DNA of 64,000 bases from an uncultured candidate division Zixibacteria bacterium. Lineage in GTDB: Bacteria > Zixibacteria > MSB-5A5 > SM1-73. The stretch covers positions 1 through 64,000 of the forward strand of contig CAIVRH010000046.1 in the NCBI GenBank assembly GCA_903908285.1. The letters are read 5' to 3'. Under the pieces are notes generated by a model. That model was not told the origin of the DNA, ran no database searches, and worked only from the letters and a program-made list of their open reading frames with translations. The first letter of the stretch is position 1, and each line of letters starts with the position of its first letter. A program made the position numbers and the translations under genes. Below are positions 43,852 to 54,500 of the stretch, piece after piece.

Positions 43852-43879
43852 TTGACATAAAGCTTTTAAACGCTATTTT
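43852..43879 (+). promoter_or_regulatory. Sigma-70-type promoter before the small secreted protein and activator genes
   Basis: TTGACA, a 16-base spacer and TATTTT (four of six consensus bases). Confidence 0.4.
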
Positions 43880-43905
43880 ATCATCGAGGGTGCGGGAGAA
43901 GGAGA

Positions 43906-44112
43906 ATGCATCGGAAGAATTTTTATAATCTCCTTTTTTTGATATGTTTTGATAGCGCAAAAATGCTAAAGGGAGCTGTTTTGCGGACCATAAAGGTTGG
44001 AAAAAAAGGATTTTGCACCTTAATTCTTATTATTATGGTGAGTGCTCACCGCCTATTCAATCAATTAAAAGATTTCCCGTCCCCCGTTATAATAGTCGAA
44101 AAATATATATAA
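43906..44112 (+). CDS. Tentative 68-residue small protein
   Basis: The frame begins just downstream of a promoter and a GGGAGAAGGAGA ribosome-binding-like stretch, and contains two hydrophobic segments (NFYNLLFLICF and GFCTLILIIMVS). No family is recognised, and the AT-rich composition allows chance openness. The 44037-44050 part includes a GGTGAG/CTCACC palindrome that may instead be regulatory for the next gene. Confidence 0.25.
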   Translation: MHRKNFYNLLFLICFDSAKMLKGAVLRTIKVGKKGFCTLILIIMVSAHRLFNQLKDFPSPVIIVEKYI

Positions 44113-44141
44113 AGATTTCCTGCAGTAAAGGAGGTAAGTCT

Positions 44142-44435
44142 ATGAATGTCAAAACCGTAATGGTGGGGTTTGGCATGCTGGTGTTCATTTTCTGCTCAAT
44201 CAAACCGGGCCAAGCTGAGCTGGATCCTAAATACTATGATCATTTCCTATGTACACCCGGCGAACATCCTTGGCAAGATTCGGGAGCACCCCAAGGCGGA
44301 CTTATTACCCAGAAGGATATCGTTTCACCCATCTTTTTTACGATCACCCCTCTGAAAGTGATCAGCATTAATCCTTCATGGGCTAAACTCTCATCCGGAA
44401 AGACTAAGATAACGGCAGAAGCTCGGTCAAAGTGA
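44142..44435 (+). CDS. Small secreted protein of unknown function
   Basis: A 97-residue protein. The start at 44142 is set by AAGGAGG seven bases upstream; longer in-frame versions lack a site. A signal peptide (MNVKTVMVGFGMLVFIFCSIKPGQAE) precedes about 70 residues with CTPGEHPWQDSGAPQGG and IFFTITPLKVISI. No family is recognised. It ends 13 bases before the sigma-54 activator gene and is very likely co-transcribed with it, which makes it a candidate for a signal or partner in that pathway. Confidence 0.6.
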   Translation: MNVKTVMVGFGMLVFIFCSIKPGQAELDPKYYDHFLCTPGEHPWQDSGAPQGGLITQKDIVSPIFFTITPLKVISINPSWAKLSSGKTKITAEARSK

Positions 44436-44448
44436 AGAACACTGAAGA

Positions 44449-46905
44449 ATGAATAATATGCCCAAAGATCTGGAAAGTTATATCCAGAGTTTGAATATCA
44501 AGCTAAACCGGGTAGAATCCTTGCTCCAAGATGGGGATTTCAAGCAGGCTTTGGCAGAGATAAGGGATTTGGAAAATCAGAAACTGGCGGTTGATTTCTC
44601 TGCCGAGGAAGGCGAGCTTTCCTATTTTGGCGCTTTCGCTTTGGACAAGCTGGGAAAGCTGAACGAAGCTTTGAACAAAGCCAAGAAAGCCTACGACATT
44701 TTAAGGAATACCGAAAAGCATCAGCGATTGGCTCAGGTTCAGCATATCATGGGGATAATCTATGCCCACTTGGGAAATTTGAAAGAGGCGGAAATACAGT
44801 TTACCGACACCGCCTCCACTTACCGGCGGATAAAAGACCAGAAAGGGATAGCGGACATGTACAACGAGCTGGCCCGAATCTGTTTTATCCGTTCCAGGTT
44901 CGATCAAGCGGTGGAATATATTCAGGATGCGTTGGACTATTACCAGAGGGTCAACGATCAAAAAATGATTGCCCGGCTCCACGGCAATCTGGGCACCATC
45001 CAAATGCTGAAAGACCAGTGGCGGGAAGCGGGAAAAAACCTAAACCAGAGCCTCGAGGCTAACGAAAGGCTGAATGATCATCACAACGTATGTAAATCCC
45101 TTTTGTCATTGGGAAATCTATCCTGTCTGCTGAGGAAATTCAAGCAGGCGGAGGATTACCTTCAAAGGGCATTCCGGTTGATTACTGAGAATAATTACAT
45201 CCACGAGCTGGCGATCTATCATGAATACCAGGGGAATTTGGAATTCGGTTTGGGAAATCACTCCGAAGCGCAAAATCATTTCCAGGAGGCGATCAGAATC
45301 GGCGAACAAATCGCTCCTCAGAGCGCTATCATCAGTCAGGCTTATCGGCTTTTGGCAGAGCTCCAGGCGGAAAGGGGAGAGATAGAGGATGCTTTTTCCT
45401 CCTGCGAGAAATCCCTCCGGACTTCCAGGGTGATTGGGGAGAGATTGGAAGAGGCTTTAACTTACCGCATATTGGGCCAATTGTACAACCACAACGGACA
45501 CCCCTCCTTAGTAAAGGAGAACTTCACTTCTGCCGTGCAGATGCTGGAAGATATGGGGATTAAATCCGAATTGGCCAAAACCTGCCTGGAAATGGGCAAA
45601 AGCCAAAACTTGAGCTTTTGGGAAAGAATGAAATCCTTAGGTAGAGCGGAAGACTTGGCTTCCCAGCTTGACTCCCCCTATTGTCTGGCATGTGTTGATA
45701 CCGCTTTTGCCGAGTTGTTCTTGCAGAACCACGAGCTGGATGAAGCCTCCAGCAATTTGAACCGGGCCAAATCGATATTCGAACAGTTAGACGAGAAGAC
45801 GAGTTTGAGTAAGATATCCGATTTGGAAAAAAGGATACAGGATCAAAAGCAGCTGGAACGACCGGTAAGCCTAAGTCCCTCCTCCCGCGCAAAAGATTCA
45901 AATTCGGATCTCTCCTTTGCCGATTTCGTAACCCAAGACAAAACCACCCTCGATATATTGGAAAACATAAAACAGATAAGGGATATCGATATCACTATTC
46001 TGATGGAGGGAGAAACCGGAACCGGAAAAGATCTTTTGGCCAAGGTGATTCACTATACCAGCAACCGTAAAGACAATAAATTCGTGGTGGTAAATTGTTC
46101 CGCTCTTCCCGAAGCTCTCTTCGAAAGCGAGCTTTTCGGTCATAAAAAGGGCGCCTTCACCGGAGCCGTTGCCGACAAAAGCGGACTTTTGGATGAAGCT
46201 GTTGACGGAACCCTGTATTTGGATGAAATCGGGGAGGTGCCTTTGCCCATTCAGGTCAAGCTTTTGAGAGCCATTGAGGAAAAAGAGCTGGTCCGCATTG
46301 GCGAAGTCAAACCGCGAAAAGTTGATTTTCGGGTAATCGCCGCCACCAACAAAAATTTGGACGAATTGGTCAAAGAGGGAAAGTTCCGCAGTGATTTGTT
46401 CTATCGTTTGAACGCCATCCGCATCCAGTTGCCTCCTTTGCGGGAAAAAAAGGAAGATATCCCTCTATTAGCCGAACACCTTCTAAAAAAATATTTCCTC
46501 TCCGGGATAAACCAGGTTCCGGGAGGAAATCATAACCATTCATCCTCTGTTCCCCGGATAGACCCCAAGATAATGGACCTCTTTTCGAATTACGATTGGC
46601 CCGGCAATGTAAGAGAGCTGGAAAATGAGGTCAAGAGGCTATTGATTTCTTCCAACGGTTTCGGAGAAATCTCATATGCTCTTTTAGCCCGGAGTTTAGA
46701 GAAGTTTACCAACGGAAAACTTTGCCAGCCCACTTCGCTTTTAAGCCAAACCGACCAGTTCCAGAAGGAACAGATAGAAAAAGCGTTAGCCAAAAGCAAT
46801 GGAGTCAAAACCAAAGCTGCCCGGTTTTTGAATATAGACGAAGCGTTGCTGCGGTACAAGATAAAGAAGTATAATATATCCTGCTCCCCTAATCCGCTCC
46901 CGTAA
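44449..46905 (+). CDS. TPR-sensor sigma-54-dependent transcriptional activator
   Basis: An 818-residue cytoplasmic regulator. Residues about 20-460 are a run of roughly ten tetratricopeptide repeats (for example IYAHLGNLKEAEIQFTD and HGNLGTIQMLKDQWREAGK), probably the sensory or protein-binding part. Residues about 485-725 are the AAA+ domain: Walker A GETGTGKD (521-528), the sigma-54-contacting GAFTGA (568-573), Walker B GTLYLDEIGE (587-596) and the arginine-finger region FRSDLFYRLN. The C-terminus is a Fis-type helix-turn-helix (GVKTKAARFLNIDEALLRYKI). It lacks a receiver domain, so it is not a classic two-component regulator. A matching sigma-54 promoter is found at 29041. Confidence 0.92.
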   Translation: MNNMPKDLESYIQSLNIKLNRVESLLQDGDFKQALAEIRDLENQKLAVDFSAEEGELSYFGAFALDKLGKLNEALNKAKKAYDILRNTEKHQRLAQVQHIMGIIYAHLGNLKEAEIQFTDTASTYRRIKDQKGIADMYNELARICFIRSRFDQAVEYIQDALDYYQRVNDQKMIARLHGNLGTIQMLKDQWREAGKNLNQSLEANERLNDHHNVCKSLLSLGNLSCLLRKFKQAEDYLQRAFRLITENNYIHELAIYHEYQGNLEFGLGNHSEAQNHFQEAIRIGEQIAPQSAIISQAYRLLAELQAERGEIEDAFSSCEKSLRTSRVIGERLEEALTYRILGQLYNHNGHPSLVKENFTSAVQMLEDMGIKSELAKTCLEMGKSQNLSFWERMKSLGRAEDLASQLDSPYCLACVDTAFAELFLQNHELDEASSNLNRAKSIFEQLDEKTSLSKISDLEKRIQDQKQLERPVSLSPSSRAKDSNSDLSFADFVTQDKTTLDILENIKQIRDIDITILMEGETGTGKDLLAKVIHYTSNRKDNKFVVVNCSALPEALFESELFGHKKGAFTGAVADKSGLLDEAVDGTLYLDEIGEVPLPIQVKLLRAIEEKELVRIGEVKPRKVDFRVIAATNKNLDELVKEGKFRSDLFYRLNAIRIQLPPLREKKEDIPLLAEHLLKKYFLSGINQVPGGNHNHSSSVPRIDPKIMDLFSNYDWPGNVRELENEVKRLLISSNGFGEISYALLARSLEKFTNGKLCQPTSLLSQTDQFQKEQIEKALAKSNGVKTKAARFLNIDEALLRYKIKKYNISCSPNPLP

Positions 46906-47094
46906 GATCGATTCCCCGGATATTATTAAACAGCGCAGACCTCACTGATATTCACATTTCTATAATTATCCAAATCCACCCTTTATGGATTTCCTTCTCA
47001 TATTTAAGGACAAGGTTCCTTTCTTCCTTTGTTTTAACCCCCTTTTTCAATTTCCACCCTTACTGCGGATCTTCGCCCCTGCGGGTCTCCGATA

Positions 47095-47420
47095 TCAGGG
47101 GGGAAACGATCTTGTCCCCCTGACAAGGGGTTCACCCTGAAGAGGGATTTCCCTCGATCCTGAGATCCTCGGGATCGAAGGACACCCTGCCCTTCGGTCC
47201 TGCTTCGCACTGAGTGCGCTCAGCCCGTAGGGAGACTCAGTGTCGAAGGAAAGGGGACTACAGGGGGTTAGGATTTTCATCCATCATTCGTCATCCGTTA
47301 CTATTCTTATCTTCCTTTTTCCTTTTTCCATCTTCCTTTGTTTTGCATCGGACTTGTCCTGAGCGAATTCGAAGGACGGCGGACAACGGACTGCGGACAT
47401 GTTTTCATTAATCATCCGTC
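47095..47420. repeat. Dispersed-repeat cluster
   Basis: A mosaic of the word and palindrome families seen elsewhere in the window, including TCCTGAGCGAATTCGAAGGA at 47357-47376 and GGCGGACAACGGAC just after it. Confidence 0.7.
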
Positions 47421-47509
47421 ATTGATTTGGTTCATCTCCGTTTCATCCGTCCAGACGGACGCCCGTCTGGGCGTTTAATCCGTTGACCATCTTATCTGGA
47501 CATAAATTA

Positions 47510-47538
47510 AAAGCCCCCGCCTAAAAGACGAGGGCTTT
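47510..47538. terminator. Bidirectional-looking terminator hairpin
   Basis: AAAGCCC pairs with GGGCTTT, with an inner CG pair and an A-rich loop. CAATTTTTTT follows on the plus strand and TTAATTT on the minus strand. It is best placed to end the minus-strand PorV/PorQ transcript. Confidence 0.7.
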
Positions 47539-47584
47539 CAATTTTTTTCCTAGTGTTTTCTCCCGTTTTTGCGGGAGGACTTGT

Positions 47585-48505
47585 TTAGAACTCCGCTGAC
47601 AGTGAAATCCTATGGTTCTCGTTTAGGAATTCAACCTTTTCGTTCACATAGGCGTAATCCAGTCTGATCTTGGATATCTTCAGGCCTACGCCGACGGAAA
47701 AGTTGCCATCGTTCAAACCCGCCATCAGACCCGCGGAGTAGTTGGTGGCAAACTCCCACATATACTCTGCGCCGAAATGGAAGACCTCATCCTTACGGTT
47801 GACGGTCTTTTCGTAGTCGATGGGGATGGAGAACGAATGATCCTCACCCAGAGGATAGATCGCCATTCCCACTGCTATACTGGTAGGAACAGACACATTA
47901 TCCACCTTGGTGCCTATATCCCGAACTATCAAGCCCAACGCGATCCTCGGATCCACTACAAACTTGATTCCCGCGTCGCCGCCGAAACCGGTTTTGCTGT
48001 AGTCGTCGATCTTCTGCTGAGCTATCTTCAGGCTCAATCCAAAAGCGAAGGTTTTCGCTTTGAACTCGTTTTTGAACGCCCAGGAGACGATGAACACGTT
48101 GTTCATGTCATCAAAGGTACCCAATGCCGTATTTGCATCGTCATACTTGTTGATTTCTTTTATTCCCGAATTCAACCAGGATATGCCGAAGGTTCCGTAA
48201 TTGGTTACCTGTGATGGTGTCCATCCCACTGCGAAGTAGTTTAAGGACCTGTCTTGAGCCATTCCTGCCGCATACATGGAAGTGAAGCTGACGCATTTGA
48301 CATCCGCCAGTCCTGCCGGATTCCAATAGCCGGCCGAAGCATCATGCGTTTCAGCCGTGTAGGCTCCTCCCATCGCCAGCGCTCTGGCGCCCACACCCAT
48401 TCTTAACATGGGCAGCAGATGATTGTCATCCGCACGGACACCGGAGAGGCACACTACTGACAGCAGGCAAAAGACCACTAGGAATTTGGCTGTTTTGCTT
48501 ACCAT
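47585..48505 (-). CDS. PorV/PorQ-family outer-membrane beta-barrel protein
   Basis: A 306-residue protein with a signal peptide ending around SGVRA and a C-terminal aromatic residue (SLSAEF), as expected for an outer-membrane barrel. The diagnostic start is LRMGVGARALAMGGAYTAET followed by AGYWNPAGLADVK, shared by PorV, PorQ and FadL-like UPF0164 proteins. In type IX secretion PorV carries substrates to the attachment machinery. Here it lies 92 bases downstream of a giant protein with a FlgD-like C-terminal domain, suggesting a dedicated exporter partner. That link is inference. Confidence 0.85.
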   Translation of the reverse strand: MVSKTAKFLVVFCLLSVVCLSGVRADDNHLLPMLRMGVGARALAMGGAYTAETHDASAGYWNPAGLADVKCVSFTSMYAAGMAQDRSLNYFAVGWTPSQVTNYGTFGISWLNSGIKEINKYDDANTALGTFDDMNNVFIVSWAFKNEFKAKTFAFGLSLKIAQQKIDDYSKTGFGGDAGIKFVVDPRIALGLIVRDIGTKVDNVSVPTSIAVGMAIYPLGEDHSFSIPIDYEKTVNRKDEVFHFGAEYMWEFATNYSAGLMAGLNDGNFSVGVGLKISKIRLDYAYVNEKVEFLNENHRISLSAEF

Positions 48506-48559
48506 TTAAATCTTCTCCTTTCCTTTATGAGAATTAACAAAGTTTCCCTGCCTTTGGGA

Positions 48560-48587
48560 GGGCGGGCTCCCTTTTGGGAACCCACCC
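48560..48587 (-). terminator. Strong hairpin between the giant-protein and PorV/PorQ genes
   Basis: GGGCGGGCTCCC pairs with GGGAACCCACCC over 12 positions (two G-T pairs on the minus transcript) around a four-base loop. No T-run follows on the minus strand, so it more likely reduces or processes the downstream message than ends transcription. Confidence 0.6.
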
Positions 48588-48597
48588 TCTCGAAACT

Positions 48598-51500
48598 TTA
48601 TTTATCCTGCTTAAGCACAGTAATCTTTATCACTGCTGTCTTTGTACGACCAGATTCGTCTCTGGCATGGATGTAGCAAAGATAGGTTCCATTGCCAACC
48701 GTAGTACCTCCATCCGTTTTACCGTTCCAGACTTTATAACTACCGGTATTTATCCATTCGTCTGTGCAAATTGTCCTAACGAACTCGCCGGCGAAGTCAT
48801 AGATCTTAATGGTTACATAGGCGCTCTTGGACAACTCTGGATAAATCCAGGTCTCTTCTGAGTTCGGATCAAACGGGTTAGGTGAGTTGTGTGGATTACC
48901 GAAAGTTAAGATATCCTCTTCGGTAGTAAAGGATTTAGTTGCCACGTTGCAGCCGGCTTTATCCGTTACCGTAATGGTTACATCCTTTCCGAATGTTGCC
49001 GGAGTATACGTGATTGTACCATTGATGGTATCGAATACCACCGCATCGCTCGTGCAATCGAAACCCTCGCACAACAGAACACCATCCTCATAGAACTTGA
49101 CGGATGACCAATCCACACCCGACTTGGTGTCAGTGATGGTGATCAAAATGGGTCTATCATTAGTACTGCCCACGCTGATCAAAGGTGGATTTGCATCCAC
49201 TACGAAGGTGCACTGGCGGTAAGTTCCGCAGTTCCCGTCTAGATCGCAGGGTCCCGGAACACTTGAGCCTGGACTGTAATTATCAGGCGACAAGTTACCC
49301 GAGTAGACGTAGACCGTGACGTCTTGATTGTCGGTGCAATCAAGATGACAGCCAGCTATGGTAACCAGACCAGTGGTTTTGTCTATGTTTGAAGTTAAAT
49401 CCGCTGCATAGTAGTAGCACTTCTCACTGCATCCGGTCACTAACACGTTCACCTTGCTCCAATCCACTCCGTTCGGATCGGTGACCCAGAACCTGATGGT
49501 CGGGTTTATGCACACGTAATTGCCGTCGAATACCACTTTCGGCTCTTGGCAATCTGCTTTCAAATTGAAGCTGCGGTACGTCTTGTTGCCCAGTTTATCG
49601 GTGGCTTCGATGGTAACCTTCTCTGCACCTTCAGACGGGGTATACAACCAGTATCTTGGATCGTTTACATCTTGTACGATCAGATTCATCAAAGTGCCAT
49701 CTTCAGACACTGTAACCGAAAGCACACCCGCCATATCGTCGGTGATCTTGAACTTGAGCGGACTTGCACAGATAGAGGTGTAAGCCGAATCGATGGTCGG
49801 ACCGTAAGCATCCACGGTGTAATACTGCCAGAAGGGTCCTAACCGGTTGCCTACGCAGTCGGCCACTCCACCCAGATACCCATAATACTGGGTATTGGGA
49901 CAGCTCTCGTAGCACTTCCACTGCGGTCCGCCATACACGTAAGCGTGCAGATATCCGCCGACATTATTCTCAAACGTGAAGTTGAAGCAGACGGTGGTAT
50001 CGTTCACCCACTTAAGCTGATCCGGATGGATGGTGGCGATGTATGAGTGATTGTTCGGATCGGGATCATTGGTGTCGTCGCCAAAGAGATCGATCCAGAT
50101 GGATCCTTTGTCCACTCCCGACTTTGCATCGTTGAAGTACATGCAGATGTAAGGATTCTTGCCCACGTATGCGCCGATGCTGTCGGCAAACGCCATCCAC
50201 GGCTTGGTTGCATCCACCATGATGTTTGCGGTGTCGATGCAGGTCTGGATGTAGTCATTTGTCATGGCAGACACTACGGCGATATGATTCCCTTCAGCCA
50301 GCGGATACATCGGCTTGCACCAGGTGAGATAGTCGCTTCCGAAATAGTCTTGGTAACATAGGTCGCAAGACGCCCACTCATCATTGTCACCTTGGGAATG
50401 CATATAGGTGGAATCGTTCCACCCGGCTCTGAAGATTCCGGAGACCTTGTCGTATCCGGCGCCTTTGAACGAGCCAAATCCGGTGGCCCACTTGTGGCAG
50501 TCTTCGTAATGAGCGCCGTCGTAGATCCGGAAAAGCTCTCCCTGAGTGAACAGGTCGGTCATGAACTGAATGGAGTGCCTGTCGATGCCGGATGGTCCTT
50601 GGTCGGTAATGATCGCCTTGAACTGCGGCGTGGCGTTGGTGTATCCCTTGCAGAGAGGCTCCACATCCAGCATGTTCACCACGATGCTTCCAGTGCAATG
50701 ATGCTCGACCAGCTCTACTACCGCGAACGGACCGTTCAGGCAGGTGGTGGCGAACTCAACCGTATGGTTCTCGGTGTTGAATCCTTCCACCGTGGTAGGA
50801 TAGGAGCTGTTGTCTAACAACACGTACTCGCCGCTTTCGCAATCCCACCAAGCCACTGCCAGATGCGCTAAATCGGTGGTAACCGACTCATTGTAGCACA
50901 TCTTGATCTTGGCATACCGGCCTTCATTCAGGCAGCAATAACCCGACTCTACGCCGGGGGCTGCCAGCGGGGTTCCCGTTCCCTGATTCCAGCCAAAGTT
51001 CTTTTGGAACCAGCTGGTGGCTAGACCGCCACTTCCGCAGCAATAATAGCAATCGGTGAACGAAACGTAGGTGGCGTTGCCGTTATTGTCCCCAATCGGA
51101 TTGATCTCCGGCTGAGTAAGCGGCGCCCACGCCAGCTCGGTAGGAGCAACCCAGATGTATTCATTGCTGGATACCGCTCCACCTTGTATGGTTACTTCCA
51201 CACAACCGTCCTGGTAGATTCCGTGAGTCCCCAGATCACTCGTCACTTCAGCCACGTCGAAGTTACCCTGGCTTAAGTAAGTAATCATCGCCGGGTCACC
51301 TGTCGCAGGCGGAATTGAATATTTAACCGTTATTGAGCTGAAGAACTTGGCGGGTCCGCCGTGCTCGATATCCTCGGCATAGAACGAACCGGCATAATCC
51401 GAGGTATTCTGCAGATGATATTGCATGTCGATGCATTCAAACTCTTTCTTATCGTATTTGGCGAAAACCACCGGAGTTCCGCTGGCGCAGGTTAGCCGGA

Positions 51501-54500
51501 CGATTCCGTGCATGCCTCCCACGCACCAGTTCTTCTCGAAGGTCATCTCACCCAAGGCAGCTTCCGGATTGTACGGGGTGATCACGCCGTTCGCCACGGT
51601 GATCTGGGCGATCGGGGCTAAGCTGTCGTCCTGGTTGGAGCAAGTATCGTGAGATATCACCCTCAACCAGTATTCACCATCCGCTAAGGAGGTGGGATCC
51701 CAGGTGGTCTTATACAGGTATTCCGGACGACAATTCTCATCGATGTCGGAAGACCATCCAATCGGTATCCAGGGGCTATCGCCGCCTTTAGGCGTATACT
51801 CGAACAATAGGGAAGCGACTCTCTCGTTGCTGTAACCGTAAATGTAGTTTTCGTCGAATCCGCCGACGGTGGTCACCGGAGCGGTAACGTCGGAAACATA
51901 TACGGTTATCCTTTCGGAGATGGTTTCGTTGCCCAAACAATCATAAGCCTTAACATATAAATAGTAGCAGCCAGAGCATCCGCGGAATTCCAGCCCGGAG
52001 GTGTTCCACAAAACGTGCTGGATGCCATCCTCCACCGGGGTCACCTCAAAGCACTTGGTGATCTCCTCTCCCTTTTTGCAGTTTTCCATGCAAACCGAGA
52101 TGGCAGTCAGACCGGAGTTATAGCATCTGGTCCAACCGTCATAAGAGGTGGAATCGATAGCCACCAACTCGATGTCAATCACCTTACCTTTGGTGATATC
52201 CATTTGATTATTATAAATTGGCAAACTATCGATAGAGATGATCTGGGCGTACGGGCCGTGGTTGTCCACGCTCACGGTAATCGGCTCGGAGTCGTTGTAT
52301 CTGCCCTCATCACCATTGCTGATGTTGCTGGCATCAAACACTCTGGCCATCACCTGGTATCTGCCGTCGTCGATGCATTCGGTGCACCACTTAATCGAAT
52401 ACTTTCCGGCTGTCGGGAAGTAATCGGTTCCGATCCAGGTCCACTGGTTGGGATACTCATAGATTCCCTTGTAGTAGAACTGAACCTTGTATATCGGTGC
52501 AGAGACCGAAGCAGCTGTGGCAGAAAGTTCCACCGTGCCGCCCACATAACCCAGGGTATCCTCCGGATTATCCGGACAGGTCCTGGAGCAGATGCGCGGG
52601 TCGTCCAAAACTGCGGTCGGCTGTGCATTCGCTACATGTACGCAGATGGTGTGCGGATCCTGGTCCACATTATTGGAACAATCCGTGGCTACTGCCCTCA
52701 GGCAATATTTGCCGTCTGGCAGGCCCAGGGTGTTCCAAGTTACTCCCCATCCTTGGGGATCATGGCTGATTCCATTTAGGACTCTCTCTCCCGGCCATTC
52801 TCCGCCTTCGGGTTTGTACCAATATTCCACCTGGCAGATCTCATAGCCATTCAAAGCCGCCGAATGCAGATCCACGTTGCCAAAAACGTAATCATCGTTC
52901 AAAGGCTCGGTGATGAGCGCCTGAGTCGGATCCACGTCCAAAATGTAAAGCTGGATCTGATCTTCGCTCGAATTACCCATGCTGTCGTACAGCACTGCCT
53001 TCACGAATGCTCTCAGATAGCCGTCTTCCATCATATAATGAGGAACGAATTCGGGCCAATCCCAGGGATTTCCGCTGATGGCGAAATTATTGGGTTTGGT
53101 TCCGATCGTTGCCATATACCATGAGGTATCGACATTCCATGATTCAGTGAAGAAGGTATCGATGTAGCAGTAGCAATCGATGTCCCACTCATCACAATAG
53201 GTGGTGCAGGCGGGATAACCATGGCAGGTGTCGTGCAAACAGGTGCTGTCGCAGCGAGCGATCGTATCGATGTAAGAGAAGTTGTGGGTCGAATCAAGGT
53301 ATCCAATCCAGTATTCCACCTTGTAAACTTCGCAGGTGTCCTCGGAAGGCTCGGGTACGATCCAAATGGTGATCGGATCATGCGCTCTTACGTAGGCTTT
53401 CCCACTGCCGCCTAAGATCGTGCTGGGGTTGACATTATATATCGGTTGTGGAACCGAATCCGCTACCATGGCAATGGCCACCTGTGGCGCTTCGCCGTCG
53501 ACAAATAAGGTCAATCCGGCGCCTAAAGCGCATGCCATATTGAAGGTGGAGTCATCGAAGTGCCCGATCCCGTCGTAATCCAAGTAAACGTTGCCCGCCT
53601 GATCCTCGGCTCCGATACGGAAGTCGTACGCTATACCCCATTGCAGTCCAAACTTTTGCACAAAAGGCTTGCCTTGCTCTGAATCCGGTAGACATGGTTG
53701 ATCCCAGACATAGCTCCAGAGATTAGCATTGAAAGGTTCATAGCAGTGGCCAACCTTGTGCCAGTAAGCGTAAATATCCGGATCGGAGTGCTTCTTGGCA
53801 TAGAAGGAGACTTGGGTATAGTCGATGACCGTATCCAATACTATCGCCTTAAAGGTTAACGGCTCGCAAGATATCTTGGGAGTCGAATCCTGGCAGGTGT
53901 AGTATAAAGGCTCCATGAAGAGTTGAATGTTGGGCGTGGTGCAGTCCAGGACTACTCGAACCATGTGCGAGGTATCCGCCACGTGGTATTGGTCATAAGC
54001 GATGGCAATAAAGTAGACCTGATCGCCGTCATGGAGTTGTCCTTGATCGATCAAATCCTTGTTGTTCCAGCAGATATGCCAGCTGGTCTGAAGAGGCGGA
54101 GGAGTGCCTTTGGGTGCTGATTGGCCGTCGATAACGGTAATATCCTCTCCGATATAAGTCCAGGGGGGCTCTCCGTTGGGTGACCAGCGGAACTCCACCT
54201 GGCTCACGGTATCGTTGCATCCTGGGGTAGTTTCAGCCGTTATGCAGATGTTGGTCTTGTCGGTCTTGGAGCAGGGTACTCTCTGCCACTCCACCGGGTC
54301 GGTGATCTTAATGCACGGGCCTTTTTGCGGAGGCACGCACAGGTGTATGACCAGCGGATCGGGCACGCAATCCCATCCGTTGCTCTCTTTTTCTGCATAT
54401 ACATATAAATGCTGTGTTCCCTGATCCCAGTTCTGCACCGAAACCATTATGGTGCAGGGCATAGCCACGTGATTGCGGTAATCGATCCGGTGATTGGCGT

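Larger units (their letters stand above)
43372..43905. other. Divergent spacer between the exosortase and the small-gene cluster
   Basis: It contains the exosortase promoter/operator (43478-43518) and a plus-strand promoter (43852-43879). I saw nothing else supportable in its AT-rich middle. Confidence 0.5.
46906..47584. other. 679-base spacer made largely of dispersed repeats
   Basis: It holds two TCCTGAG...GAAGGA elements (47158-47182 and 47357-47376), a CT/GA-rich region, CATTCGTCATC words, a GGCGGACAACGGAC word array (47369-47399), an AGACGGACGCCCGTCT palindrome and the terminator at 47510-47538. No gene is supported. Confidence 0.65.
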
